A DNA stretch of 7,195 bases from Candidatus Omnitrophota bacterium (GTDB lineage: Bacteria > Omnitrophota > Omnitrophia > Omnitrophales > JACROU01), in contig JACQQR010000217.1 in the NCBI GenBank assembly GCA_016206875.1, positions 1-7,195 of the forward strand, written 5' to 3'. Positions within the stretch are counted from its first letter, which is position 1. Each line of letters starts with the position of its first letter. The notes beneath the pieces are model-generated. The model searched no databases and was not told where the DNA came from. It was given only the letters and a program-made list of their open reading frames with translations. The translations under genes were made by a program, and so were the position numbers. This document shows positions 1-5,438 of this stretch, piece by piece.

Positions 1-151
1 GTCCCACGTGCATCGGTCCCAAACGGCGTTGAATATGGGCGCTTACTTTGCGCTCAACATACACCAGAGCCAGCGTGTTGACGGACACAAAAGCGATAAT
101 GCCTACGGCCCACAGTACAATTTGAATTGCGATGTTGATAATATCATTCAT
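1..151 (-). CDS. nuoH: NADH-quinone oxidoreductase subunit H, N-terminal part (cut by window edge)
   Basis: Only the first 50 codons are present; the gene continues beyond the left edge. NuoH is the membrane subunit that, with NuoB and NuoD, forms the quinone-binding cavity of complex I and links it to the proton-pumping arm. The visible part starts with a hydrophobic helix (about residues 4-29) followed by the family signature YVERKVSAHIQRRLGPMHVG, which matches the first conserved block of NuoH/ND1. The ATG at 151 is the only sensible start in this frame. It lies 72 nt after the nuoCD stop, and the gap is filled by a heptamer repeat that ends 4 nt before the ATG, leaving no recognisable Shine-Dalgarno sequence. 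The direct step from nuoD to nuoH means nuoE, nuoF and nuoG are not in their usual place. Identification is secure despite the truncation. Confidence 0.93.
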   Translation of the reverse strand, partial: MNDIINIAIQIVLWAVGIIAFVSVNTLALVYVERKVSAHIQRRLGPMHVG

Positions 152-155
152 ATTC

Positions 156-223
156 GTCGTGAGTCGTGAGTCGTGAGTCGTGAGTTTACTGACGACTCAC
201 GACTAGCGACTGACGACTATCTT
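156..223 (-). repeat. Heptamer inverted-repeat element 1 (word CGTGAGT), nuoCD-nuoH spacer
   Basis: On the plus strand, 158-185 is four perfect tandem copies of the 7-mer CGTGAGT. The other side (216-187 read on the minus strand) carries imperfect 7-mers in the same phase: AGATAGT, CGTCAGT, CGCTAGT, CGTGAGT, CGTCAGT. The halves fold together: 169-181 pairs perfectly with 192-204 (13 bp, 10-nt loop), and over 156-181 against 192-217 I count 23 Watson-Crick pairs in 26. On the minus strand the element begins directly after the nuoCD TAA stop (226-224) with AAGATAGT, the same junction as in element 2. It fills nearly all of the spacer. Function is unknown; a hairpin between two operon genes could stabilise upstream mRNA or tune nuoH translation. 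Confidence 0.9.
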
Positions 224-1840
224 TTATCGATCAATATCCGGCACCACGATATCCAGGCTGCCCATAATGCACACCACATCGGCCAATAAATTGCCGCACC
301 CGATTTTTTCTATGACTTGCAAATTATTGTAGCAAGGTGTTCTCATTTTCACACGGTACGGGGTTTCTGTGCCGTCCGAAATTAAATAAATTCCCATTTG
401 ACCGCGGGGTGATTCCACGCAAAAGTAACATTCACCGGCGTTGGGCTTCACACGCTTCGGCATAGCCGGATGGTTGTACGGGCCTTCAGGAATTTTGGCC
501 AGCGCCTGCTCCACAATGCGCAGGCTTTGCCACATTTCCTCGACGCGCACTTCAAATCGCGCGTAGGCATCCCCCGCAGTGCGTGTGGGCACATCCCACT
601 CAAATTCGTTGTAAATGCCGTAGGGCTCGCTTCTCCGCACATCATAGGAAACGCCACTAGCGCGTAAACAAGCGCCCGAAACTCCGTATTCCAAAGCTAA
701 GTCTTTGGTGATTACGCCCACGCCTTCCGTGCGTTTTTTAAAGATCACATTTTTTGTGACCAGTTTTTCATAGTCCTTAAGATGCGATTTCATCATGGGA
801 ATAAATTCCCGGGCGCGAACTAAAAATTCCGGCGAGAGATCGCGCTCCATGCCGCCAAAGCGAAAATAGTTGTAGGTGAGACGGCTCCCATCGCACATCT
901 CGAACATGTCAATAATTTCTTCGCGATCCTGAAAACAATATAAGAAAGGAGTGAAACTGCCTAAATCCATGAGAAAGGCTCCGTACCACAACAGATGACT
1001 GGCCAAACGCTGCAGCTCCGAAACAATCACACGAATATATTGCGTGCGCAGAGGCGCTTCAAGCGAGAGCATACGCTCTACCGTGCCCACATAACCCCAG
1101 TTATAAATCATGCCGGCCAGATAATCCACACGGCTTGGGTAAGGAAGAAACTGAAAATAGTTCCCATTCTCGCCCATTTTTTCATCCGCCCGGTGCGCAT
1201 AACCCACCACGGGCTCCACATTCAAAATAGTTTCGCCGTCCATATGCAAAAGAAACCTCAACACACCGTGCGTGCTGGGGTGCTGAGGTCCCATATTGAT
1301 AAAATAATCGCGCGTGCTTTTCTCGAGCACAGCGCTCGAAACTTTTTCTGAGGCCTCGCGCTCCGACGCCCAAGCGCGGTTTGCGTCTTCCACCGAATCC
1401 CCTTCGAATGTAAAGCCTTTGCGGAGCGGATGAAAATTGGCGTACTCGGGCAGGAGTAAACGCTTGAGATTGGGATGATGTTCAATGTGAATTCCATACA
1501 TGTCAAACAGTTCGCGCTCATACCAGCCGGCGCCGCCATAGATGGATGTGATGGAAGGAATACGGTTGTCTGCCCACGGCTGCTTTACGCGAATCAAAAT
1601 TCGCATGGGCGCGTCAAAATGATTGTATTGATAGGCAATTTGAAAATACTCTTTGAAATCGGCGCCCGAAATTTGCTCGAGGAAAAATTCTTTTTTTCGA
1701 ATTGTTTGGGTCACCGAAAAAATTTGGTCCCGGGAAGCTAAAGCTTCCAGCTGAAATCCGGTTTTTACATAATCTGAAACCGTAAGATTCTCGGGAGGCA
1801 ACACAAGGCCGAGCTCAGATTTAATTTCTTCTATGTTCAT
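224..1840 (-). CDS. nuoCD: Fused NADH-quinone oxidoreductase subunit C/D
   Basis: A 538-residue peripheral-arm subunit of complex I combining NuoC (30 kDa-type) and NuoD (49 kDa-type) in one chain. The NuoC half (about 1-148) has the signature ERELFDMYGI (108-117) and the block LLLPEYANFHPLRKGF (128-143). A charged linker (about 149-177) leads to NuoD, which begins near INMGPQHPSTHG (181-192); the histidines there lie in the quinone pocket in the family. Further NuoD blocks are YFQFLPYPSRVDY (228-240), the segment 405-446 covering PYGIYNEFEWDVP and the GD.Y.R..VR..EM.QS pattern, and MRTPCYNNLQ (499-508). It ends in the usual acidic DIDR. The ATG at 1840 is 12 nt after the nuoB stop with only a weak purine-rich site (AAGA), suggesting translational coupling. 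Fusion is known from enterobacterial NuoCD, but many lineages keep two genes. The family's GYLHRG motif reads GYAHRA here (213-218). Confidence 0.97.
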   Translation of the reverse strand: MNIEEIKSELGLVLPPENLTVSDYVKTGFQLEALASRDQIFSVTQTIRKKEFFLEQISGADFKEYFQIAYQYNHFDAPMRILIRVKQPWADNRIPSITSIYGGAGWYERELFDMYGIHIEHHPNLKRLLLPEYANFHPLRKGFTFEGDSVEDANRAWASEREASEKVSSAVLEKSTRDYFINMGPQHPSTHGVLRFLLHMDGETILNVEPVVGYAHRADEKMGENGNYFQFLPYPSRVDYLAGMIYNWGYVGTVERMLSLEAPLRTQYIRVIVSELQRLASHLLWYGAFLMDLGSFTPFLYCFQDREEIIDMFEMCDGSRLTYNYFRFGGMERDLSPEFLVRAREFIPMMKSHLKDYEKLVTKNVIFKKRTEGVGVITKDLALEYGVSGACLRASGVSYDVRRSEPYGIYNEFEWDVPTRTAGDAYARFEVRVEEMWQSLRIVEQALAKIPEGPYNHPAMPKRVKPNAGECYFCVESPRGQMGIYLISDGTETPYRVKMRTPCYNNLQVIEKIGCGNLLADVVCIMGSLDIVVPDIDR

Positions 1841-1852
1841 AGTTTTTCTTTT

Positions 1853-2464
1853 TTAATGCTCCACAATGTGTTGATCCGGACGCGGGCCGGCGGGCTGGCT
1901 TGCACCCGGCGGCACGGGAGCCGGCGTGCCGGTATGAGGCACGGCCTCGGCTAATTTCCCTTCGCCGGCGGTTCCGGCAATTATCTTGCGCTGTAAAAGC
2001 AACAGCCCTTCAATCAATCCCTCCGGACGCGGCGGACAACCGGGCACATGCACATCCACGGGAACAATACGGTCCACTCCCTCCACAATCGCGTATTGGC
2101 CGGGATATTGGTAAGGGCCTCCCCACATCGCACAGCCGCCCATCGCGATCACGTACTTGGGTGAGGGCATCTGATCATAAAGCATTTTGATGCGCGGGGC
2201 CATTTTACGAGAGACAGTGCCGGCCACAATCATCAAATCGGATTGGCGCGGCGATGACCGGAATACTCCCGCCCCAAATCGGTCCAAGTCGAAGCGGGAT
2301 GCGCTTGCTGCCATCATTTCAATGGCGCAGCAATGCAGGCCAAAGGTAAGCGGCCACAATGAATTGGCGCGCGCCAAATTAAGAAGCTTCTCCAGGGGAG
2401 CAAATATGAGCCCCAGCGTTCCCGATTTTTGATGCTCGCCGAAAGATTCGGGTTGAACATTCAT
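1853..2464 (-). CDS. nuoB: NADH-quinone oxidoreductase subunit B
   Basis: NuoB carries the terminal [4Fe-4S] cluster N2 that passes electrons to quinone. From the ATG at 2464 the protein has 203 residues. The four expected cluster cysteines are visible: the adjacent pair in GLHCCAIEMM (Cys45, Cys46), Cys111 in AMGGCAMWGG and Cys143 in HVPGCPPRPEGL. DRFGAGVFRSSPRQSDLMIVAG is the usual conserved stretch after the first pair. The family core ends near residue 175; the remainder is an unusual proline- and alanine-rich hydrophilic tail (about 176-203). A GTG at 2470 would add two residues, but the ATG at 2464 gives a classic ATGA overlap with the nuoA stop, and an AGGTGG purine box sits just upstream, so I prefer ATG. 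The function depends on assembly with NuoCD and NuoI. Confidence 0.97.
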   Translation of the reverse strand: MNVQPESFGEHQKSGTLGLIFAPLEKLLNLARANSLWPLTFGLHCCAIEMMAASASRFDLDRFGAGVFRSSPRQSDLMIVAGTVSRKMAPRIKMLYDQMPSPKYVIAMGGCAMWGGPYQYPGQYAIVEGVDRIVPVDVHVPGCPPRPEGLIEGLLLLQRKIIAGTAGEGKLAEAVPHTGTPAPVPPGASQPAGPRPDQHIVEH

Positions 2465-2820
2465 TTCCACCTGAATACCTCCTTACGAATTGCGTACAGC
2501 AAAGCCAAACCAAGAATTCCAATAAAAATCACCGTTTCCCACAACACCCACATGCCTTGGATTTTCCGGAAAGCTAACGCAAGCGGGAACAGGAAAATAA
2601 CTTCCACATCGAAGACGAGAAAAACCAACGCATATAAATAATACAGAACATGAAATTGAATCCAGGCGGAGCCAATGGTGGGCATGCCGCTTTCGTAGGT
2701 GCTTGTATGTGCGGGGGCTTTACTTTTGGGTGCCAGCAAATAGGGCAAAAGCACGGCAACGCCGGCAAAAGCAAGGCTGATGAGGATGAAAGAAAATACC
2801 CAAAAGTAGTCTAAAAGCAT
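2461..2820 (-). CDS. nuoA: NADH-quinone oxidoreductase subunit A
   Basis: A 119-residue membrane subunit of complex I (ND3 family) and first gene of the operon. Three hydrophobic helices are visible at about 5-29, 56-83 and 92-112. The first loop carries YESGMP (42-47), the counterpart of the conserved ND3 loop next to the quinone channel. The second helix contains the signature FHVLYYLYALVFLVFDVEVIF, whose acidic pair Asp71 and Glu73 is conserved in the family. The length is normal. The ATG at 2820 gives a complete first helix; the upstream site has no strong Shine-Dalgarno sequence. A promoter-like sequence (2889-2862) would give a leader of about 35 nt. The stop codon overlaps the nuoB start as ATGA, implying coupled translation. 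Confidence 0.96.
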   Translation of the reverse strand: MLLDYFWVFSFILISLAFAGVAVLLPYLLAPKSKAPAHTSTYESGMPTIGSAWIQFHVLYYLYALVFLVFDVEVIFLFPLALAFRKIQGMWVLWETVIFIGILGLALLYAIRKEVFRWK

Positions 2821-2861
2821 GGAATTGGATGTCTCGAAGAAACAGGCTCAAAAAAAGCGCG

Positions 2862-2889
2862 ATTATACCAAAAAAACACCTTTTGAAAA
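2862..2889 (-). promoter_or_regulatory. Predicted sigma70-type promoter of the nuo operon
   Basis: On the minus strand TTTTCA (-35, four of six consensus bases) is followed after 16 nt by a perfect TATAAT (-10, plus positions 2862-2867). Transcription would start near 2855, about 35 nt before the nuoA ATG. The -35 box lies at the edge of a long pyrimidine tract (purine on the plus strand). The perfect -10 box in the only gap before a five-gene run is good support, but no start site has been mapped. Confidence 0.65.
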
Positions 2890-2957
2890 GAAAGAAAGGA
2901 GAGGAAGAAAGGAGAGGAGAGAGGAGATAGTACAGAGGAGGGAGAAAAACAAAGGCT
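2885..2957. repeat. Purine-rich tract upstream of nuoA
   Basis: On the plus strand almost every base from 2885 to 2957 is A or G (exceptions include the TAGTAC stretch at 2928-2933). It contains a 12-nt direct repeat, GAAAGGAGAGGA, at 2894-2905 and 2907-2918. It is followed from 2958 by a pyrimidine tract made of heptamers, so the two tracts are partly complementary. The right part (2925-2940) is an arm of element 2; the left part (2885-2924) borders the nuoA -35 box. Such tracts can adopt unusual DNA structures, but a role here is inference. Confidence 0.7.
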
Positions 2958-3024
2958 TTTCCTATCTCCTATCTCCTATCTCCTATCTCCTATCTCCTAT
3001 CTCCTATCTCCTCCGCACTATCTT
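2922..3024 (-). repeat. Heptamer inverted-repeat element 2 (word AGATAGG), flippase-nuoA spacer
   Basis: Plus 2961-3009 is seven perfect tandem copies of CCTATCT (AGATAGG on the minus strand). On the minus strand the element starts directly at the flippase TAA stop: TAA, A, AGATAGT, GCGGAGG, then AGATAGG x7, all in one 7-nt phase. The leader arm at 3008-3023 pairs with 2925-2940 (14 of 16 positions), enclosing the array in the loop; the words can also pair in several registers with GGAGATAG at 2923-2930. The central A/T-rich stretch (GAAAAAC...GCTTTT, 2943-2960) resembles the loop of element 3. No run of T follows the hairpin in the direction of transcription, so it is not a standard terminator. 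Confidence 0.9.
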
Positions 3025-4563
3025 TTAAACTTCTGCGGGCCCGGGCGCCTCGGGAGGAATGGGAATGGCTTCAGCATTTCCTTCCTTCACTTTTGAGAAA
3101 CGATCTCGAATCATTTCTTTCAGATGTCGAATCAACCCCGTTTCACGATTCAATATCCATACAAAGGGAGAAAGGGCTGCGGCGAATAGGGCATAACGCA
3201 TCAGCGAGCGGAATAAAACATTGGCGGGGGCGGGAATCACCAGCTCCAAGGCGAGCAATACGGCTACAAAATAAAGCACAATGCCCATGATTCTGGCTAA
3301 AAGCCCGAGTGACTCTCTTTTTGAGAATACCTGGCGCGCGCCTAGATTAAAATAAATCATAAAATAAACAAAATAATTGACAGCCATCACCCAAGCAACG
3401 CCCGGAAGCCCGTATCCATGCTGAATGGCAGTATAAGATGAAATCACGGCGATCAACGTCAGGCAAATCGTGACCGGAATCAAAATAATATGCTTTTTGA
3501 GTGTGATCAACAAAATGGAAAATTGCTGGTTCAGGCAAAGAAAAAAGATGCCCACCACCAAAATTTTGAGCGGCAAAATCCCGGCGCGAAATTGCGGCAA
3601 GACCCAGGCCACCAAAAGTTCCGAGAAGATCCAGCAGGCGCCCAAAATAAACGGAAATAAATAAGCCAGGGCCAATGTGCTTTGAAAGACATAGCCGCGC
3701 AAATCTTCGGCTTTATCCCGTTTAGAATATTTTTCCTGAAAATGCGGGAACAGCACCACATGCAGCATATTGGGAAAACTGACTAGATAATTGGCGGCCA
3801 TGATAGCCAGCGTGTAAAAACCCAGCTGTTCAAACCCTAAAAATTTAGAGATGACAATTCTATCCATGCTTCGAAATACGGTATCCGCAATGCCCAGGAG
3901 CATCATGCTGAAACCAAAAGTGATGAGCGGTTTCAAGCGGCTCCAGGAAAGCGTCCAAGGAAACCTGAATTTCTGATGGGAGAGAATAAAGAGGATATTG
4001 AAGATAAAGATTAAAAGCGTAGCGGCAAAATATCCGTAAATTTTGAATTTCCAGGTGAGAAAAAGTAAGGGCAAGAGACCGGCAGCGCTGGAGAAAATCA
4101 TCACTTTCGAAGCCAGCGTAAAATTGCGTACGGCCCGCAGCAGGACCACCAAATAATTGTAGATGCGCTGGAGCACAATCAAACCGGCGACGGTCAAAAG
4201 ACCCCAGAAAATTGGGGCGGATAAATGCGCGCGGTTCCAGAAGGCATAGCAGGCAATCCCCAGCGCCAGCACAAGAGCGTTGATGAAGGAGAACCAAAAA
4301 ACTGCGTTTTTGATTTCTTCAGCTTTTTGAAATTCTTCTTTCCCCCTTAAGTAAGGAATTTCACGGTAGGCCGCGTCGGCAGTCCCCAAATTGACATGCC
4401 TGGCATACATCAAAATCACCTGGAGCCCGGCCCAAATTCCGCTTGCGGCCGGGCCGAGAAAGCGCTTCATGAGAATGGAAATCACGATATCGAGTGCCTG
4501 GGTAAGATACGTGGCGAAGGCGTAAAGGCTTACATCTTTGATAATTTCTTTCTTCGTGGACAT
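3025..4563 (-). CDS. Wzx-like polysaccharide / lipid-linked oligosaccharide flippase
   Basis: A polytopic membrane protein of 512 residues (from ATG) in the MATE/MOP superfamily, resembling the Wzx/RfbX polysaccharide biosynthesis family that moves lipid-linked sugars across the inner membrane for O-antigen, capsule or exopolysaccharide. I see about 12-14 hydrophobic segments spread over the whole length. Family-like features are the N-terminal helix ending in LGPAASGIWAGLQ and the mid-protein block DTVFRSMDRIVISKFLG followed by LGFYTLA. The C-terminus is a charged, proline-rich cytoplasmic tail. A TTG at 4575 would add four residues (MSHP); neither start has a clear Shine-Dalgarno sequence and I prefer the ATG at 4563. 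No glycosyltransferase or polymerase gene is nearby, so the substrate cannot be inferred. The stop is fused to heptamer element 2. Confidence 0.85.
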   Translation of the reverse strand: MSTKKEIIKDVSLYAFATYLTQALDIVISILMKRFLGPAASGIWAGLQVILMYARHVNLGTADAAYREIPYLRGKEEFQKAEEIKNAVFWFSFINALVLALGIACYAFWNRAHLSAPIFWGLLTVAGLIVLQRIYNYLVVLLRAVRNFTLASKVMIFSSAAGLLPLLFLTWKFKIYGYFAATLLIFIFNILFILSHQKFRFPWTLSWSRLKPLITFGFSMMLLGIADTVFRSMDRIVISKFLGFEQLGFYTLAIMAANYLVSFPNMLHVVLFPHFQEKYSKRDKAEDLRGYVFQSTLALAYLFPFILGACWIFSELLVAWVLPQFRAGILPLKILVVGIFFLCLNQQFSILLITLKKHIILIPVTICLTLIAVISSYTAIQHGYGLPGVAWVMAVNYFVYFMIYFNLGARQVFSKRESLGLLARIMGIVLYFVAVLLALELVIPAPANVLFRSLMRYALFAAALSPFVWILNRETGLIRHLKEMIRDRFSKVKEGNAEAIPIPPEAPGPAEV

Positions 4564-4630
4564 GGGGTGGGACAATAGGCGAAAACCGGAAATAAGTCAA
4601 GCCGGCTAAACCGGGTTGAGGCAATCGTAA

Positions 4631-4915
4631 TCATCGCTCGACGCGCAGTTCAAGATCATTGACGCGGTCTTCCAAGTCATCAACTTTATCACGCAGATTT
4701 TTATTTTCATCTTGCAAATTATCCACGCGCGCTTCCAATTCTTTTTGACGTGACTGGAGGTCATCGATCTTCTCTTCGGGTTTTGAATCCGATTGAGGTG
4801 AAGAAGGCATTTCCGCATCCGGAATGATTTGCGCTGTCGCCTGAGAAAAAGAATCACCCGCAATCAAGGTCAAGACACCCAATATAACAAACAAGAAATG
4901 AAGACCTTTTTTCAT
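4631..4915 (-). CDS. Small exported leucine-zipper (coiled-coil) protein, function unknown
   Basis: A 94-residue protein I do not recognise by name. The N-terminus is a convincing Sec signal peptide: MKK, a hydrophobic core (about 5-19), then polar residues with possible cleavage after AlaThrAla-Gln near 27-29. A short Pro/Ser/Asp-rich linker (31-47) follows. From 50 to 92 there is an uninterrupted heptad pattern: Leu at every d position (53, 60, 67, 74, 81, 88) and Ile/Val at a (50, 64, 78, 85, 92), with Gln57 and Asn71 as polar a positions. It has no cysteine, so it is not a lipoprotein, and it lacks the C-terminal lysine of Lpp. The ATG at 4915 has a GGGGGC purine stretch 4 nt upstream. 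It lies 33 nt after tRNA-Pro and upstream of the flippase; a link to either is unproven. Confidence 0.75.
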   Translation of the reverse strand: MKKGLHFLFVILGVLTLIAGDSFSQATAQIIPDAEMPSSPQSDSKPEEKIDDLQSRQKELEARVDNLQDENKNLRDKVDDLEDRVNDLELRVER

Positions 4916-4948
4916 AATAGCCCCCAGTGTTTAGCTGCTTTTAAAAAT

Positions 4949-5025
4949 TGGTCGGGCTGGCGGGATTCGAACCCACGACCACACGCACCCCAAGCGTGTG
5001 CGCTACCAAGCTGCGCTACAGCCCG
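4949..5025 (-). tRNA. tRNA-Pro(GGG)
   Basis: Read on the minus strand, 77 nt fold into a full cloverleaf: acceptor stem CGGGCTG/CAGCCCG (5025-5019 with 4959-4953), D stem GCGC/GCGC with the AGCTTGGTA loop, anticodon stem CACGC/GCGTG with loop TTGGGGT, a 5-nt variable region, T stem GTGGG/CCCGC with loop TTCGAAT, discriminator A and a genome-encoded CCA (4951-4949). The anticodon is GGG, decoding CCC and CCU proline codons. The gene sits between HU and the exported coiled-coil gene on the same strand. The 5' end is 14 nt from heptamer element 3, so a precursor transcript would carry a large hairpin just upstream of the RNase P site. Confidence 0.97.
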
Positions 5026-5039
5026 ACAATGGATGGAAA

Positions 5040-5150
5040 ACCAGGGGGTAGAGGTACAGTGGGTAGTGGGTAGACAGTAGTGGGTAGAAAAATGCTTTTA
5101 CTACCGTCTACCCACTACTGTCTACCCACCGTACCATACTACCCACCGGT
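5040..5150 (-). repeat. Heptamer inverted-repeat element 3 (word GTGGGTA), HU-tRNA-Pro spacer
   Basis: The left arm reads in 7-mers: GGGGGTA, then after an 8-nt variant GTGGGTA x2, GACAGTA, GTGGGTA. The right arm is the reverse complement of the same words. Plus 5066-5088 pairs perfectly with 5107-5129 (23 bp). The arms continue outward to 5040 and 5150 once one extra GTGGGTA in the left arm and a 2-nt indel are allowed. The core has AAAA-TGC-TTTT (5089-5099), and the words also allow an alternative pairing shifted by one heptamer (5083-5087 with 5101-5105). On the minus strand it begins 10 nt after the HU stop and ends 14 nt before tRNA-Pro. No T-run follows, so a classical terminator is unlikely. 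Confidence 0.92.
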
Positions 5151-5160
5151 TTTTCTTGGG

Positions 5161-5433
5161 TTAACGTACTGCGTTCTTAAGTTCGGCGCCTGCTGAAAAT
5201 GCCGGAACTTTTTTTGCGGCGATTTGAATCGTTTCTCCGGTTTTTGGATTGCGGCCGGTACGGGCTTTTCTCTTGCGTGTAAGAAAGCTTCCGAATCCTA
5301 CCAGCTGCACTCTCTGGCCTTTTTTCAGAGCGTTCTTAATGCTCTCAAAAGTTGTGTTCAGAGTTTCCAGCGCTTTGGCTTTCGAAATTTCCGTTTTCTT
5401 GGCGATTTCTTGCGCTAATTCCTGTTTATTCAT
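5161..5433 (-). CDS. hup: HU-family DNA-binding protein
   Basis: A 90-residue bacterial histone-like protein that binds and bends DNA as a dimer and organises the nucleoid. Start at ATG 5433 gives the canonical MNKQELAQEIAKK N-terminus and exactly the usual HU length; the in-frame ATG at 5466 would add 11 atypical residues overlapping an intergenic repeat. Residues 1-40 form the helical dimerisation body, GFGSF is at 46-50, and the DNA-gripping arm carries GRNPKTGE (60-67), with Pro63 at the tip where HU and IHF proline intercalates. The ending KKVPAFSAGAELKNAV (74-89) is characteristic. HU is favoured over IHF by the N-terminus and overall pattern. A strong purine-rich ribosome site lies just upstream. 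Co-transcription with gpsA is possible across a 101-nt spacer. Confidence 0.96.
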   Translation of the reverse strand: MNKQELAQEIAKKTEISKAKALETLNTTFESIKNALKKGQRVQLVGFGSFLTRKRKARTGRNPKTGETIQIAAKKVPAFSAGAELKNAVR

Positions 5434-5438
5434 TGTTG

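Noticed and set aside
995..1351. 118-residue plus-strand frame inside nuoCD
   Set aside because: Antisense shadow of a strongly conserved gene, with no family motif or ribosome site.
156..3024. Heptamer arrays as CRISPR repeats
   Set aside because: The repeats are 7-nt, contiguous and without unique spacers; no cas gene is present.
2819..3028. Plus-strand frame with SYLLSPISYLLSPISYLL repeats
   Set aside because: Translation of the purine tract and heptamer array; the periodic peptide comes from the DNA repeat, not from a protein.
4564..4575. TTG start for the flippase at 4575
   Set aside because: It has no better ribosome site and adds only MSHP; the ATG at 4563 is the simpler choice, though TTG cannot be excluded.
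4598..4618. Hairpin CAAGCCGG-CTAAA-CCGGGTTG after the coiled-coil gene as a terminator
   Set aside because: Only 7 pairs interrupted by a G-G mismatch and no T-run follows on the minus strand; the flippase starts just downstream, so termination is not supported.
4829..5080. Plus-strand reading frame containing WRDSNPRPHAPQ across the tRNA
   Set aside because: It is the reverse-complement translation of tRNA-Pro, a known source of false proteins; no codon structure or ribosome site supports it.
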